A DNA stretch of 64,000 nt from Fusicatenibacter_A intestinipullorum (lineage in GTDB: Bacteria > Bacillota > Negativicutes > Acidaminococcales > Acidaminococcaceae): the NCBI GenBank assembly GCA_019117495.1, contig DWZP01000012.1, forward strand, positions 32,608 through 96,607, read 5' to 3'. The translations under genes and the position numbers were made by a program. The notes beneath the pieces were generated by a model. That model was given only the letters and a program-made list of their open reading frames with translations, did no database searches and was not told the origin of the DNA. Position 1 is the stretch's first letter. The number at the start of each line of letters is the position of its first letter. Positions 48,380 through 57,400 of this stretch are shown in pieces.

Positions 48380-50202
48380 ACGAAAACATAGCCAAAGCAC
48401 TGGCGGTACTGCCCGATAAGCCCGGCGTATACCTGATGCACGACGAACACGGTAAAGTAATTTATGTCGGCAAGGCCGTCGTGCTTAAAAACCGCGTGCG
48501 CAGTTATTTCCGCAATCTGGCATCGCATACGGTTAAGGTTAAAGCGCTGGTCAGCAAAGTTGCGGAAATTGAAACCATTGTTACCGACAGTGAAGTGGAA
48601 GCGCTGATTTTAGAGTGCAACCTTATTAAAAAATATCGTCCGCGCTACAACATTATGCTGAAGGACGATAAAACTTACCCTTATTTAAAGGTAACAATGG
48701 CGGAGGATTTTCCGCGTATTTATGTTACGCGGCGGCTTATCCGCGACGGCAGCAAATATTACGGCCCTTATGCCGATGCAGGCGCTATGCACGCCACGGT
48801 AAAACTTTTGCGGACGATGTTTCCGCTGCGTACCTGCCGCAAAATGAATCAGGAGCGCCCGTGCTTGCAATATCACATTAAACGCTGCCTTGCTCCGTGC
48901 GCAGGGCTTGTAAGCAGGGAAGAATACGGGGCAATGATACGCAGCGTATGTATGGTGCTTGACGGGCGTACGAGCGAACTGGAAAAAGACTTAAAGCAGC
49001 GCATGCAAAACGCTGCCGAAAATTATGCTTTTGAAGAAGCGGCGCGCCTGCGCGACCAGCTGGCGGCTGTAAAACGTCTGGACGAATCGCAGAAGGCAGT
49101 TACCGGCAGCGGTGATATGGATGTAGTCGGTTATGCCAAAGACGATACCGGCATTTGTCTGCAAATATTTTTTGTGCGCAGCGGCAAGCTGATTGGGCGT
49201 GAGAATTTCTTTCTGCCCGACGGCGGCGACAGCAGGCAGGAGGTTGTAACGGCGTTTATCAAGCAGTATTACAATGATGCTTCGTTTATACCGCGCGAGA
49301 TAATTCTGCCGGATTTGCCGGAAGAAGATGAAACTGCGGTGCTTACTACCTGGCTGACGGAAAAAGCCGGGCACAAGGTTGAATTTATCCGCCCGCAGCG
49401 CGGAACCAAGCGTGACATTTTGCAGCTGGCTGATGAAAATGCGGGCAAACTTCTGGAAGAACGCCTGCGCAAAGGCAAAATCAGCTTAAAAACGGACGAA
49501 GAAGCTGCGGAAGAACTGCAAAGGGCACTGAACCTGCCGGACCCGCTGGAACGCATGGACTGCTTTGATATTTCGCATACGCAGGGCTCGGAAACGGTTG
49601 CATCCATGGTTGTGTTCCGCAACGGAAAACCGAGTAAAAAAGATTACCGCAAATATAAAATTGTCAGCGCCGAAGGCAAGCCCGACGATTTTAAATCCAT
49701 GCAGGAGGTTGTGTACCGCCGCTATAAGGATTATGAAGATTTGCCGAGTTTGGTTGTTATCGACGGCGGCAAAGGGCAGCTGAGCAGCGCATTGGAGGTT
49801 ATCCGCGGGCTGGGGCTGCACGAACTGCCGGTAATAGGCCTTGCCAAGCGCGAAGAAGAAATTTTTACCGAAGGCAGCCACGAAAGCATTATGCTGGACA
49901 GGGAATCGGCATCGCTGCATTTAATTCAGCGTATCCGCGACGAAGCGCACCGCTTTGCAATAACCTATCACCGCAAGCTGCGCGGCAAACGCAATCTTCG
50001 TTCGGTGCTGGACCATATCGAAGGCATCGGTCCTAAACGGCGGCAGGCTTTGTGGCTTAAATTTAAGTCTATTGATGCTATTAAAGCGGCCAGCGTGGAA
50101 GAACTTGCGGATACGGAAAGCATGAATTATCCTGCGGCGCAGAAAATATATGACTTTTTCCGCATGGATTTGCCGGAAAAGGCCGAAGTGTTAAAAAATT
50201 GA
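48376..50202 (+). CDS. uvrC: Excinuclease ABC subunit C
   Basis: 608-residue dual-incision nuclease. N-terminal GIY-YIG domain (PGVYLMHDEHGKVIYVGKA, residues 17-35) for the 3' cut; UVR domain (NYAFEEAARLRDQLAAV) near 210; RNase H-like domain for the 5' cut (MDCFDISHTQGSETVASMVV near 395, LVVIDGGKGQLSSA near 460); C-terminal helix-hairpin-helix (LDHIEGIGPKRRQALW). ATG 48376 overlaps the uvrA stop (ATGA); GTG 48367 is an alternative. Confidence 0.97.
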   Translation: MNENIAKALAVLPDKPGVYLMHDEHGKVIYVGKAVVLKNRVRSYFRNLASHTVKVKALVSKVAEIETIVTDSEVEALILECNLIKKYRPRYNIMLKDDKTYPYLKVTMAEDFPRIYVTRRLIRDGSKYYGPYADAGAMHATVKLLRTMFPLRTCRKMNQERPCLQYHIKRCLAPCAGLVSREEYGAMIRSVCMVLDGRTSELEKDLKQRMQNAAENYAFEEAARLRDQLAAVKRLDESQKAVTGSGDMDVVGYAKDDTGICLQIFFVRSGKLIGRENFFLPDGGDSRQEVVTAFIKQYYNDASFIPREIILPDLPEEDETAVLTTWLTEKAGHKVEFIRPQRGTKRDILQLADENAGKLLEERLRKGKISLKTDEEAAEELQRALNLPDPLERMDCFDISHTQGSETVASMVVFRNGKPSKKDYRKYKIVSAEGKPDDFKSMQEVVYRRYKDYEDLPSLVVIDGGKGQLSSALEVIRGLGLHELPVIGLAKREEEIFTEGSHESIMLDRESASLHLIQRIRDEAHRFAITYHRKLRGKRNLRSVLDHIEGIGPKRRQALWLKFKSIDAIKAASVEELADTESMNYPAAQKIYDFFRMDLPEKAEVLKN

Positions 50203-50242
50203 AACATTTTCAATAATTATTTTCTTTTAGAATAAAGTGTGC

Positions 50243-50248
50243 TATAAT
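50243..50248 (+). promoter_or_regulatory. -10 box of rubredoxin gene
   Basis: Perfect TATAAT in the AT-rich gap after uvrC, about 60 bases before the rubredoxin start; the -35 box is weak. Confidence 0.45.
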
Positions 50249-50308
50249 AGGCACATAAGCAGTAACGGCTTGAAAAGATTTAAAATGAAATAAAAGGAGA
50301 TGGAATTT

Positions 50309-50467
50309 ATGGCAAAATGGGTATGCAATATCTGCGGTTACATTTATGACCCCGAAGTAGGTGACCCTGATAACGGCGTTGCAGCAGGCACCGCTTGGGA
50401 AGATGTACCGGAAGATTGGGTTTGCCCCCTCTGCGGCGTAGGCAAAGACCAGTTCAGCGAACAATAA
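50309..50467 (+). CDS. Rubredoxin
   Basis: 52-residue electron carrier with one Fe bound by four Cys. Both knuckles are clear: WVCNICGYIYDPEVGDPDNG (CXXCGY) and WVCPLCGVGKDQF (CXXCG). Size and spacing are those of a classic rubredoxin. It works with anaerobic oxygen-defence or other redox partners, none of which are adjacent. AAGGAGA site nine bases before the ATG; own promoter and strong terminator. Confidence 0.96.
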   Translation: MAKWVCNICGYIYDPEVGDPDNGVAAGTAWEDVPEDWVCPLCGVGKDQFSEQ

Positions 50468-50474
50468 GAAAATA

Positions 50475-50518
50475 AAAAACAGGCTTCGTACTTTCAATTA
50501 AGTATGAGGCCTGTTTTT
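50475..50518 (+). terminator. Terminator after rubredoxin gene
   Basis: Long stem, about 19 bp with wobbles, AAAAACAGGC (50475-50484) pairing with GCCTGTTTTT (50509-50518), extended inward to a small loop and flanked by T-rich sequence. Confidence 0.85.
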
Positions 50519-50563
50519 ATTTTCAGTATTAATAAGTTTTTAAAATTAATAAATTTTTGCAGT

Positions 50564-50757
50564 TTTACTTTTTATAAAAGGTAGTTGTAACGGGAAAGCA
50601 GAGGCCTGTATTGTGAATTGCCTGCAAAAACTGCGGCGGCTGAAATTTTTAAGCTGTAACTGCGAGAGGTCATTGCGTAGCCTGACCGGAATCGGAGGAG
50701 CCGCAGCATTTTTGTGGTGATGAACAGTACAGACCTCTGCTTTAATTAAAAAGTAAA
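50564..50757. repeat. 190-bp imperfect palindrome (possible MITE/REP-like element or structured RNA)
   Basis: Nested inverted repeats fill the gap between rubredoxin and the transglycosylase gene: TTTACTTTTT (50564-50573) with 50748-50757; GCAGAGGCCTGTA (50598-50610) with 50728-50740 (one wobble); and inner segments near 50631-50642 and 50698-50707 (CTGCGGC / GCCGCAG). The flanks of about 45 bases are similar as inverted copies. No gene, no clear promoter. Only one copy is present in the window. Confidence 0.6.
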
Positions 50758-50791
50758 TTACCAAAAAATAATTTTATATCACGCGCAGTTT

Positions 50792-51652
50792 TTATAATTC
50801 CGTACCGTCTGCCAGATAAATAGTTTTTTCTTTGGCGGCGTTGGCAACTGTTTCGCCGATAAAACCGCGTTTAACCATGGTATCAAGCACTAAATGCTGG
50901 CGCTTTTTGCAGCCTTCGGGATTTTCGTACGGGTTAAGCGCGGACGGTGCGTACGGCAGCGAAGCGATAACCGCACATTCGGCAAGGTTCATTTCGGCAG
51001 GCGTTTTGCCGAAGTAACTGCGTGCAGCGGCAGTGATGCCGGTTGCTCCGTTGCCGAAGTAGGTAGTGTTAAAATACATTTCCAGAATCTGGTCTTTGCT
51101 GAATTTGTCTTCCAGCATCAGCGAGAACATTACCTCATAAACTTTGCGGCTCATGGTCTGTTCCTGGCTTAAAAACATATTTTTGGCAAGCTGCTGCGTA
51201 AGCGTGCTGCCGCCCTGCACAATTTCGCCGGCAGAAATATTTACAAATGTTGCACGCAGTATGCCGCCCATATCAACGGCACCGTGGCGGTAAAAATCGT
51301 GGTCCTCTATGGCTACCAGTGCCTGCTGCATAGCCGTCGGTATCTCGGGCAGTGCCGTCCATTCCATACCGGCAGTACGTTCCTTAACCGTGTTTTCGAT
51401 GGTAAAGAGCATAAACATTTTTTGCAGCGGGTCAGGCCAGGTATCACGCTCCGGCAGATAGGGCAAAATTGTCATCAGCGTGCTTTCTGTCTGCTGATAT
51501 TCGCTGACGGATTTTGCCTGTTCTTGCATCTGCGTTGTTTCTGCCTGCTGCGACGGCTGCGTGTCTGTTTCGTAGCCTGCTATATTGGGGTAGTACATAA
51601 AAAGCCCTGTTACAGCTGCCAGTATAATTAATAGTTTAATGATTTTTCCCAT
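50792..51652 (-). CDS. Monofunctional biosynthetic peptidoglycan transglycosylase (GT51)
   Basis: 286 residues: one N-terminal membrane helix (about 4-21), a Gln-rich linker, then a GT51 domain polymerising lipid II. Motifs: ALVAIEDHDFYRHGAVD (catalytic Glu), VQGGSTLTQQLAKNMFL, RKVYEVMFSLMLEDKFSKDQ ILEMYFN-type region and YFGNGATGITAAARSYFG. No transpeptidase domain follows, so it is an MtgA-like enzyme or a stand-alone GT51. Expressed singly on the minus strand. Confidence 0.9.
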   Translation of the reverse strand: MGKIIKLLIILAAVTGLFMYYPNIAGYETDTQPSQQAETTQMQEQAKSVSEYQQTESTLMTILPYLPERDTWPDPLQKMFMLFTIENTVKERTAGMEWTALPEIPTAMQQALVAIEDHDFYRHGAVDMGGILRATFVNISAGEIVQGGSTLTQQLAKNMFLSQEQTMSRKVYEVMFSLMLEDKFSKDQILEMYFNTTYFGNGATGITAAARSYFGKTPAEMNLAECAVIASLPYAPSALNPYENPEGCKKRQHLVLDTMVKRGFIGETVANAAKEKTIYLADGTEL

Positions 51653-51845
51653 AATTACCTCACCTGTTTTCTTATATAATATTGTACCAAAAATTGCGCC
51701 AAGGTAAAATTTAAATTTTATTTTTATTTTTTACCGAAAAAATTTTGAAAAAGGGATACTAAAGTAGTACAATATACATAATAATGGCATAGTGTTTTCT
51801 TTTTGCAAAAACTGGAAACAACTGCGAAAAAAATTAAAAATACTA

Positions 51846-51877
51846 TTGATTAATTATACACAATGGTTGTATAATTA
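51846..51877 (+). promoter_or_regulatory. argC promoter overlapped by a perfect 10-bp palindrome
   Basis: TTGATT (51846-51851) and TATAAT (51870-51875), spacer 18 bp. TAATTATACA (51851-51860) and TGTATAATTA (51868-51877) are a perfect inverted repeat with a 7-base centre, covering the spacer and -10 box. ArgR/AhrC is the obvious candidate repressor, since arginine operons are usually under its control, but the spacing differs from the standard 18-bp ARG box. Confidence 0.6.
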
Positions 51878-51906
51878 TAAAATCATAAATTCAAGGGAGG
51901 TTCGGT

Positions 51907-52941
51907 ATGAGAGCAAGTGTTATCGGTGCAACCGGGTTTGCCGGTGCTGAGCTTTTAAGGCTTCTGGACGGGCATCCGCAGGCAGAACTGGCTTATATTA
52001 CTTCTGAAAGCAGTACCGGTGAAGATATAGCCGCAATGTATCCGCATTTGCGCGGAAGAATAGACAAACAGCTTATTTCCATGAATGAGCTGGAAAAAAT
52101 TGCAAAAGGCAGTGATGTAATATTTATCGCGCTTCCGCACGGGCATGCCATGAAGATTGGCAAAATGCTGCGCGGCAGCGGCGTTAAAATAATTGACCTT
52201 GGCGGTGATTACCGTTTCAGGGATGTAAAGGTGTTTGAAAGATGGTATAAAGTTCCGCATGCTGACCCTGAAGCAAAAGCTGTTTACGGGTTAACGGAAT
52301 TGTACCGCAAAGATGTTGCCGGTGCTGAACTGGTGGCAAATCCCGGATGTTATACAACCTGCAGCATTCTGGCTCTGGTGCCTCTGCTGAAAGCGGGTTT
52401 AATTGAAACAAAGGGCATTGTTGTTGATGCCAAGTCCGGCACAACAGGAGCCGGGCGCGGGCTTAAACTTGGCAGCCTTTACTGCTCTGTCAACGAAAAT
52501 TTCCATGCTTACGGCGTGGCAACGCACAGGCATACGCCGGAGATTGAACAGATTTATTCTGAATTTGCGGGCGAAGATGTTGTAATTCAGTTTACTCCTC
52601 ACCTTCTGCCGGTTGACCGCGGCATTTTGGCAACCTGCTACGCTATGCTTAAACCTGGCGTTACGGATGCCGAAATTGAAAATGCTTTTAAAGAAATGTA
52701 CGGCGGCGAATTTTTTATCCGCCTTTTAGGCAAAGGAGCATGCCCCGAAATTAAAAATATCAGGGCATCCAATTATGTAGATATAGGCTGGCAGACGGAT
52801 GCACGCACCGGCAGAGTGATTGTAATGAGTGCGCTCGATAACCTTGTAAAAGGTGCGGCAGGGCAGGCCGTGCAGAATATGAATGTAATGTTTGGCATTG
52901 ATGAAACAACAGGGCTGCGTCAGCTGCCCGTATATCCTTAA
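51907..52941 (+). CDS. argC: N-acetyl-gamma-glutamyl-phosphate reductase
   Basis: 344 residues; third step of arginine synthesis, NADPH-dependent. N-terminal Rossmann ASVIGATGFAGAELLRLL; catalytic Cys in ELVANPGCYTTCSILALVPL; DAKSGTTGAGRG and ENFHAYGVATHRHTPEIEQI follow as in all ArgC. First gene of the arginine operon, with GGGAGG before the ATG. Confidence 0.97.
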   Translation: MRASVIGATGFAGAELLRLLDGHPQAELAYITSESSTGEDIAAMYPHLRGRIDKQLISMNELEKIAKGSDVIFIALPHGHAMKIGKMLRGSGVKIIDLGGDYRFRDVKVFERWYKVPHADPEAKAVYGLTELYRKDVAGAELVANPGCYTTCSILALVPLLKAGLIETKGIVVDAKSGTTGAGRGLKLGSLYCSVNENFHAYGVATHRHTPEIEQIYSEFAGEDVVIQFTPHLLPVDRGILATCYAMLKPGVTDAEIENAFKEMYGGEFFIRLLGKGACPEIKNIRASNYVDIGWQTDARTGRVIVMSALDNLVKGAAGQAVQNMNVMFGIDETTGLRQLPVYP

Positions 52942-52953
52942 GGAGGTTGGCTA

Positions 52954-54159
52954 ATGAAAAAGATTGACGGTTGGGTTACAACGCCGCAGGGTTTTTTGGC
53001 AGCCGGTGTCAAAGCCGGTATTAAAGCCAGCGGCAACCATGATGTAGCCGTTATTTACAGCACAGTGCCGGCAGCAACCGGCGCCGTGTTTACGCAGAAT
53101 AAAATGTGCGCGGCCCCTGTATTGGTAAGCCGCAAAGTTGCCGCAAAATCTTATGCGCAGGCTATTGTGGTAAACAGCGGCTGCGCTAATGCCTGCACCG
53201 GCGAACAGGGCTTAAAAGATGCCGAAGCAATGCAGGCACAGACGGCAGAACTTTTAGGCGTTGAAAACGACGCTGTTTATGTTTGCAGCACCGGCGTTAT
53301 CGGGCATTTTATGCCGATGGATAAACTGGCAAAAGGCATTGCCGATGCTGTTGACGCTATGGACGAAACCGGCGGCGAAAGCTGCGCCATGGCAATCCAG
53401 ACAACGGATACTTTTATCAAACATGCGGCGTATGAGTTTGAATTAGGCGGCAAAACCGTTAAAATTGCCGGTATAGCCAAAGGCGCCGGCATGATTCACC
53501 CCAATATGGCAACGATGCTTACCTTTTTAACTACCGATGCTGCCGTTGCGCCGGATGTTTTAAAACGCGCGGTTAAGGCTGCTGCAGATAAATCCTTTAA
53601 TATGGTTGTTGTTGACGGCGATACCAGCACCAATGACAGCATGATTGTACTGGCTAACGGCCTTGCCGAAAACGAAATTATCGTAAGCGAAGAACATCCG
53701 GATTACCCGGTATTTTTTGAAGCCTTGCTGGCTTGTGCGCAGGATCTTGCCAAAATGATTGCGCGCGACGGTGAAGGCGCTACCAAATTTTTGGAAGTAA
53801 ACGTTGCCGGTGCCGCAAGCTGGGCAGAAGCAAAAACTGCTGCGATGGCCATTGCCAAATCACCGCTTGTAAAAACGGCTTTTTTTGGCAAAGACCCCAA
53901 CTGGGGACGCATTGTTTGTGCAGCCGGTTACAGCGGCGCGCAGATGGAGCCGGATAAGGTAAACCTTGAAATCGGCGGCGTAAGGCTCGTGGAAAACGGC
54001 ATGAACTGCAATGTTCCGCTTGAAAGCCTGAAGGATATTATGGAACAGCACGATATCAGCATGAAAATAGACCTTGGCGCAGGCAAAGAAGAAGCTACCG
54101 TCTGGACATGTGATTTCAGCTATGAATATGTTAAAATAAACGGTGAATACCACACCTGA
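52954..54159 (+). CDS. argJ: Glutamate N-acetyltransferase / amino-acid acetyltransferase
   Basis: 401 residues; recycles the acetyl group from N-acetylornithine to glutamate, and in bifunctional forms also uses acetyl-CoA. The self-cleavage and nucleophile site is KGAGMIHPNMATMLTFLTTD (cut before the Thr of ATML). Other motifs: VVNSGCANACTGEQGL and the C-terminal GKDPNWGRIVCAAGYSGA. No argA or argE is seen here, in line with a cyclic pathway. Twelve bases after argC. Confidence 0.97.
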   Translation: MKKIDGWVTTPQGFLAAGVKAGIKASGNHDVAVIYSTVPAATGAVFTQNKMCAAPVLVSRKVAAKSYAQAIVVNSGCANACTGEQGLKDAEAMQAQTAELLGVENDAVYVCSTGVIGHFMPMDKLAKGIADAVDAMDETGGESCAMAIQTTDTFIKHAAYEFELGGKTVKIAGIAKGAGMIHPNMATMLTFLTTDAAVAPDVLKRAVKAAADKSFNMVVVDGDTSTNDSMIVLANGLAENEIIVSEEHPDYPVFFEALLACAQDLAKMIARDGEGATKFLEVNVAGAASWAEAKTAAMAIAKSPLVKTAFFGKDPNWGRIVCAAGYSGAQMEPDKVNLEIGGVRLVENGMNCNVPLESLKDIMEQHDISMKIDLGAGKEEATVWTCDFSYEYVKINGEYHT

Positions 54160-54212
54160 TATTAAACAACATTTTATTAACGGCTTTTGCCGGATTACAG
54201 GAGGAATAATCA

Positions 54213-55100
54213 ATGTTACGTAACGAAGAAATTAAAATTTTGGTGGAAGCACTTCCGTACCTGAGAGATTTTAAAGGCAAGACCGTTGTTGTAAAATATG
54301 GCGGCAATGCTATGCTGAATGATGAAATTAAAAATAAAGTTTTGCAGGATATTATTTTCCTGAAATGTGCAGGCCTGCGCCCGATTGTTGTTCACGGCGG
54401 CGGCCCGGAAATTACCGCGCAGATGGTTAAGGCCGGCAAAAAGACCCAGTTTGTAGGCGGCCTGCGCGTAACTGATGAAGAATCGGTAGGCATTACGGAA
54501 ATGGCACTGGTTGGCAAAATTAATACCGACCTTGTTGGCCGTTTAAACCGTTTGGGCGGCAAAGCAGTAGGCCTTAACGGTAAGGACGACAACCTCATTC
54601 AGGCAAGAAAACATCTTGCCGATGTTTATGAAAACGGCGAAGTAAACCTTGTTGACATTGGTTATGTAGGCACTGTTGAACACATTAATACCGAACTTTT
54701 AAACGTACTTCTGGATAACGACTTTATTCCCGTTATTGCACCTACCGGCGTAGGCGCAACCGGTGAAACCTACAATATTAATGCAGACAGCGTTGCAGGT
54801 GAAATTGCAGGCGCATTAAAAGCAGAAAAACTTCTGGTACTTACCGACGTAAAAGGCATTTATGCCGATTACCGCGATGAAAGCACATTCCTTTCCACTA
54901 TGACTTTTGAAAAAGCACAGGAACTTATCATTAAAGGTAATATTGACGGCGGCATGATTCCGAAAGTTAAAGCCTGCATTACCGCACTCAGCGGCGGCGC
55001 CAAGAAAGCACAGATTATTGACGGCCGTGCTGAACACAGCATTTTGATGGAAGTATTCAGTGATGAAGGCGTAGGCACCGAGGTTGTAAAAACTTTATAA
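54213..55100 (+). CDS. argB: Acetylglutamate kinase
   Basis: 295 residues; amino-acid kinase family enzyme phosphorylating N-acetylglutamate. Motifs: VVKYGGNAMLNDEIK, PIVVHGGGPEITAQMVKAG, FVGGLRVTDEES, NINADSVAGEIAGALKAEKL and GGMIPKVKACITAL. The N-terminal extension (MLRNEEIKILVEALPYLRDF) is that of the hexameric, arginine-inhibited type; feedback control is therefore likely. GGAGG before the ATG. Confidence 0.97.
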   Translation: MLRNEEIKILVEALPYLRDFKGKTVVVKYGGNAMLNDEIKNKVLQDIIFLKCAGLRPIVVHGGGPEITAQMVKAGKKTQFVGGLRVTDEESVGITEMALVGKINTDLVGRLNRLGGKAVGLNGKDDNLIQARKHLADVYENGEVNLVDIGYVGTVEHINTELLNVLLDNDFIPVIAPTGVGATGETYNINADSVAGEIAGALKAEKLLVLTDVKGIYADYRDESTFLSTMTFEKAQELIIKGNIDGGMIPKVKACITALSGGAKKAQIIDGRAEHSILMEVFSDEGVGTEVVKTL

Positions 55101-55122
55101 TTTTTTCTGAGGGGGCAAAAAG

Positions 55123-56313
55123 GTGAATAATATAGAAATCAGAGAACAGACAGATAAATATTACCTTCCGGTATTTGGCCGTTATCCGCTGGCCCTTACC
55201 CATGGCAAGGGCTGCATGGTTTATGACGCCGATGGCGAAGGCTATCTAGACTTTCTGGCAGGTATTGCCGTTAATTCTTTGGGCTATGCCCATCCGGCGC
55301 TTGTTAAGGCAATCAGCGAACAGGCCGGTAAAATTATGCACTGCTCCAACGTATTTTATACGGATGTGCAGGCACGCGCAGTTAAACTTATCAGCGAAGC
55401 AACCGGTTTTGACCGTGTGTTTTTAGCCAACTGCGGTGCGGAAGCCAACGAAGGCGCAATTAAGCTGGCGCGTAAATATGGCCACAGCAAAAACGACGGC
55501 AAATACCGCATTATTACGGCCGTTCATTCCTTCCATGGGCGCACCATGATGACGGTAACGGCAACCGGACAGCCTAAATACCAGCAGGGGTACGAACCGC
55601 TGCCGGCAGGTTTTGACTATGTTCCTTACGGCGACCTTGAAGCGCTGAAAGAAGTAATGGACGAAGATGTATGCTGCGTAATGCTGGAGCCTATTCAGGG
55701 CGAAGGCGGCGTGCATGTGCCCAGCGATGAATATTTGCAGGGCGCGCGCGCTTTGTGCGATAAATATGACGCACTGCTGATTTTTGACGAAATTCAGTCC
55801 GGTGTCGGCAGAACCGGCCAGTGGTTTGCCTTTATGCATACCGGCATTAAACCGGATGTGCTTACATTTGCCAAAGGTATTGGCGGCGGCTTCCCGACAG
55901 GCGGCTTCTGCGTTGACGAAAAACTGGCGCATGTATTTAAACCGGGCGACCACGGCGGAACCTTCGGCGGCAATGCGCTGGCCTGCGCGGCTATTGAAGC
56001 GGCTCTTACAACCATTAAGGAAGAAGGGCTTGTTGAAGCTGCGGCAGAAAAAGGCGAATACTTTATGGGTAAATTGCAGGAGCTTAAGGCAAAATACCCG
56101 GAAAAAGTTACTGAAGTACGTGGACGCGGCCTGATTTTGGGCATGGAACTCTGCAAACCGGGCGGAGCAGTTGTGGAACACTGCCTTAAAGACCATGTTA
56201 TCGTTAACTGCACTGCCGGCAATGTAATACGCCTTGTTCCTCCGCTTATTGTAACGGAAAAAGAAATAGACACGGCTGTTGCTGCTCTTGACGCAGCCCT
56301 GGCAGAATTTTAA
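55123..56313 (+). CDS. argD: Acetylornithine aminotransferase
   Basis: 396 residues; PLP class III aminotransferase. Motifs: GYLDFLAGIAVNSLGYAHP, FLANCGAEANEGAIKLARKY (phosphate binding), FHGRTMMTVTATGQPKY, LLIFDEIQSGVGRTG (Asp for PLP), the PLP Lys in DVLTFAKGIGGGFPTGGF and HGGTFGGNALACAA. GTG start at 55123 after GAGGGGG. Confidence 0.96.
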   Translation: MNNIEIREQTDKYYLPVFGRYPLALTHGKGCMVYDADGEGYLDFLAGIAVNSLGYAHPALVKAISEQAGKIMHCSNVFYTDVQARAVKLISEATGFDRVFLANCGAEANEGAIKLARKYGHSKNDGKYRIITAVHSFHGRTMMTVTATGQPKYQQGYEPLPAGFDYVPYGDLEALKEVMDEDVCCVMLEPIQGEGGVHVPSDEYLQGARALCDKYDALLIFDEIQSGVGRTGQWFAFMHTGIKPDVLTFAKGIGGGFPTGGFCVDEKLAHVFKPGDHGGTFGGNALACAAIEAALTTIKEEGLVEAAAEKGEYFMGKLQELKAKYPEKVTEVRGRGLILGMELCKPGGAVVEHCLKDHVIVNCTAGNVIRLVPPLIVTEKEIDTAVAALDAALAEF

Positions 56314-56333
56314 TCGGTTGGTGAGGGTATAAA

Positions 56334-57275
56334 ATGGGTTTAAGAAACAAAGATTTAATTTCTATTCATGATTTGTCTGTTGGTGAAGTAGCCACAATTT
56401 TGGATGTTGCCAAAAAATTAAAACGCAAACAAAAAAGAGGGGAGCCGCACAGATATCTGGAAGGCAAAACTCTGGCCATGATTTTTTCCAAAGCTTCCAC
56501 AAGAACAAGGGTTTCTTTTGAAACCGGTTTCTATCAGCTTGGCGGGCATCCTATTTATCTTAATGATTCCGCTTCGCAGATTGGCCGCGGCGAGCCGGTG
56601 CGCGATACGGCAAGGGTGCTTTCCCGTTTTGTTGACGGTATTATGATTCGTACATTCTCGCATGATTCCGTTATTGAACTTGCCAAATACGCTACCGTGC
56701 CGGTTATTAACGGATTGACCGATTTGCTGCATCCCTGCCAGGCTTTGACCGATATGTTCACCATTATGGAACATAAGGAAATATTAAAAGGCCGCAAGCT
56801 GGTTTATGTTGGCGACGGAAATAATATGGCACATTCACTGATGTATGCCTGCGCCAAAGTGGGCATGAATATGGTTTGCGCATCGCCGAAAGGCTACCAG
56901 CCTGCCCCGGAAATTGTAAGAACCGCGCAGGAAGATGCCGCACTTACCGGCTGCACCATTGAAGTTGATGAAGATTTGTTCCGTGCTGCCAAAGGCGCAG
57001 ACGTTCTTTACACAGATGTTTGGGCAAGTATGGGACAGGAAGCCGAACAAAGCATCCGTCAGGAAGCGCTTGGCGATTACCAGATTAACAAAGAGCTGCT
57101 GAGCGTGGCACGCCCGGACGCTATGGTTCTGCACTGCCTGCCTGCACACCGCGGCGAGGAAATTACCGAGGAAGTGCTGGAAGGGCCGCAGTCCAAAGTG
57201 TTTGACCAGGCAGAAAACCGCCTGCATGTGCAGAAAGCCATTATGGCACTTTTGATGACTGATGACATTATCTAA
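56334..57275 (+). CDS. argF: Ornithine carbamoyltransferase
   Basis: 313 residues; makes citrulline from ornithine and carbamoyl phosphate. Motifs: FSKASTRTRVSFETGFYQLG (carbamoyl phosphate site), HPCQALTDMFTIME, DGNNMAHSLMYACAKVGMN, TDVWASMGQE and VLHCLPAHRGEEITEEVLEG (Cys-Leu-Pro substrate loop). It ends the argCJBDF block; the 125-base gap that follows contains a separate -10 box for argG. Confidence 0.97.
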   Translation: MGLRNKDLISIHDLSVGEVATILDVAKKLKRKQKRGEPHRYLEGKTLAMIFSKASTRTRVSFETGFYQLGGHPIYLNDSASQIGRGEPVRDTARVLSRFVDGIMIRTFSHDSVIELAKYATVPVINGLTDLLHPCQALTDMFTIMEHKEILKGRKLVYVGDGNNMAHSLMYACAKVGMNMVCASPKGYQPAPEIVRTAQEDAALTGCTIEVDEDLFRAAKGADVLYTDVWASMGQEAEQSIRQEALGDYQINKELLSVARPDAMVLHCLPAHRGEEITEEVLEGPQSKVFDQAENRLHVQKAIMALLMTDDII

Positions 57276-57327
57276 TAAAAATACACAAAATATTTATAAA
57301 AATACTGGAAATTTTTAAAATTTGTGG

Positions 57328-57333
57328 TATAAT
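57328..57333 (+). promoter_or_regulatory. -10 box upstream of argGH
   Basis: Perfect TATAAT in the AT-rich argF-argG gap, about 68 bases before argG; no strong -35 box. Suggests argGH can be transcribed separately. Confidence 0.45.
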
Positions 57334-57400
57334 CATATTCGTTATATATTTTTATACATAAAAGCTGTATATTATGCAAACAACAGGAGGCTGTACTTTA

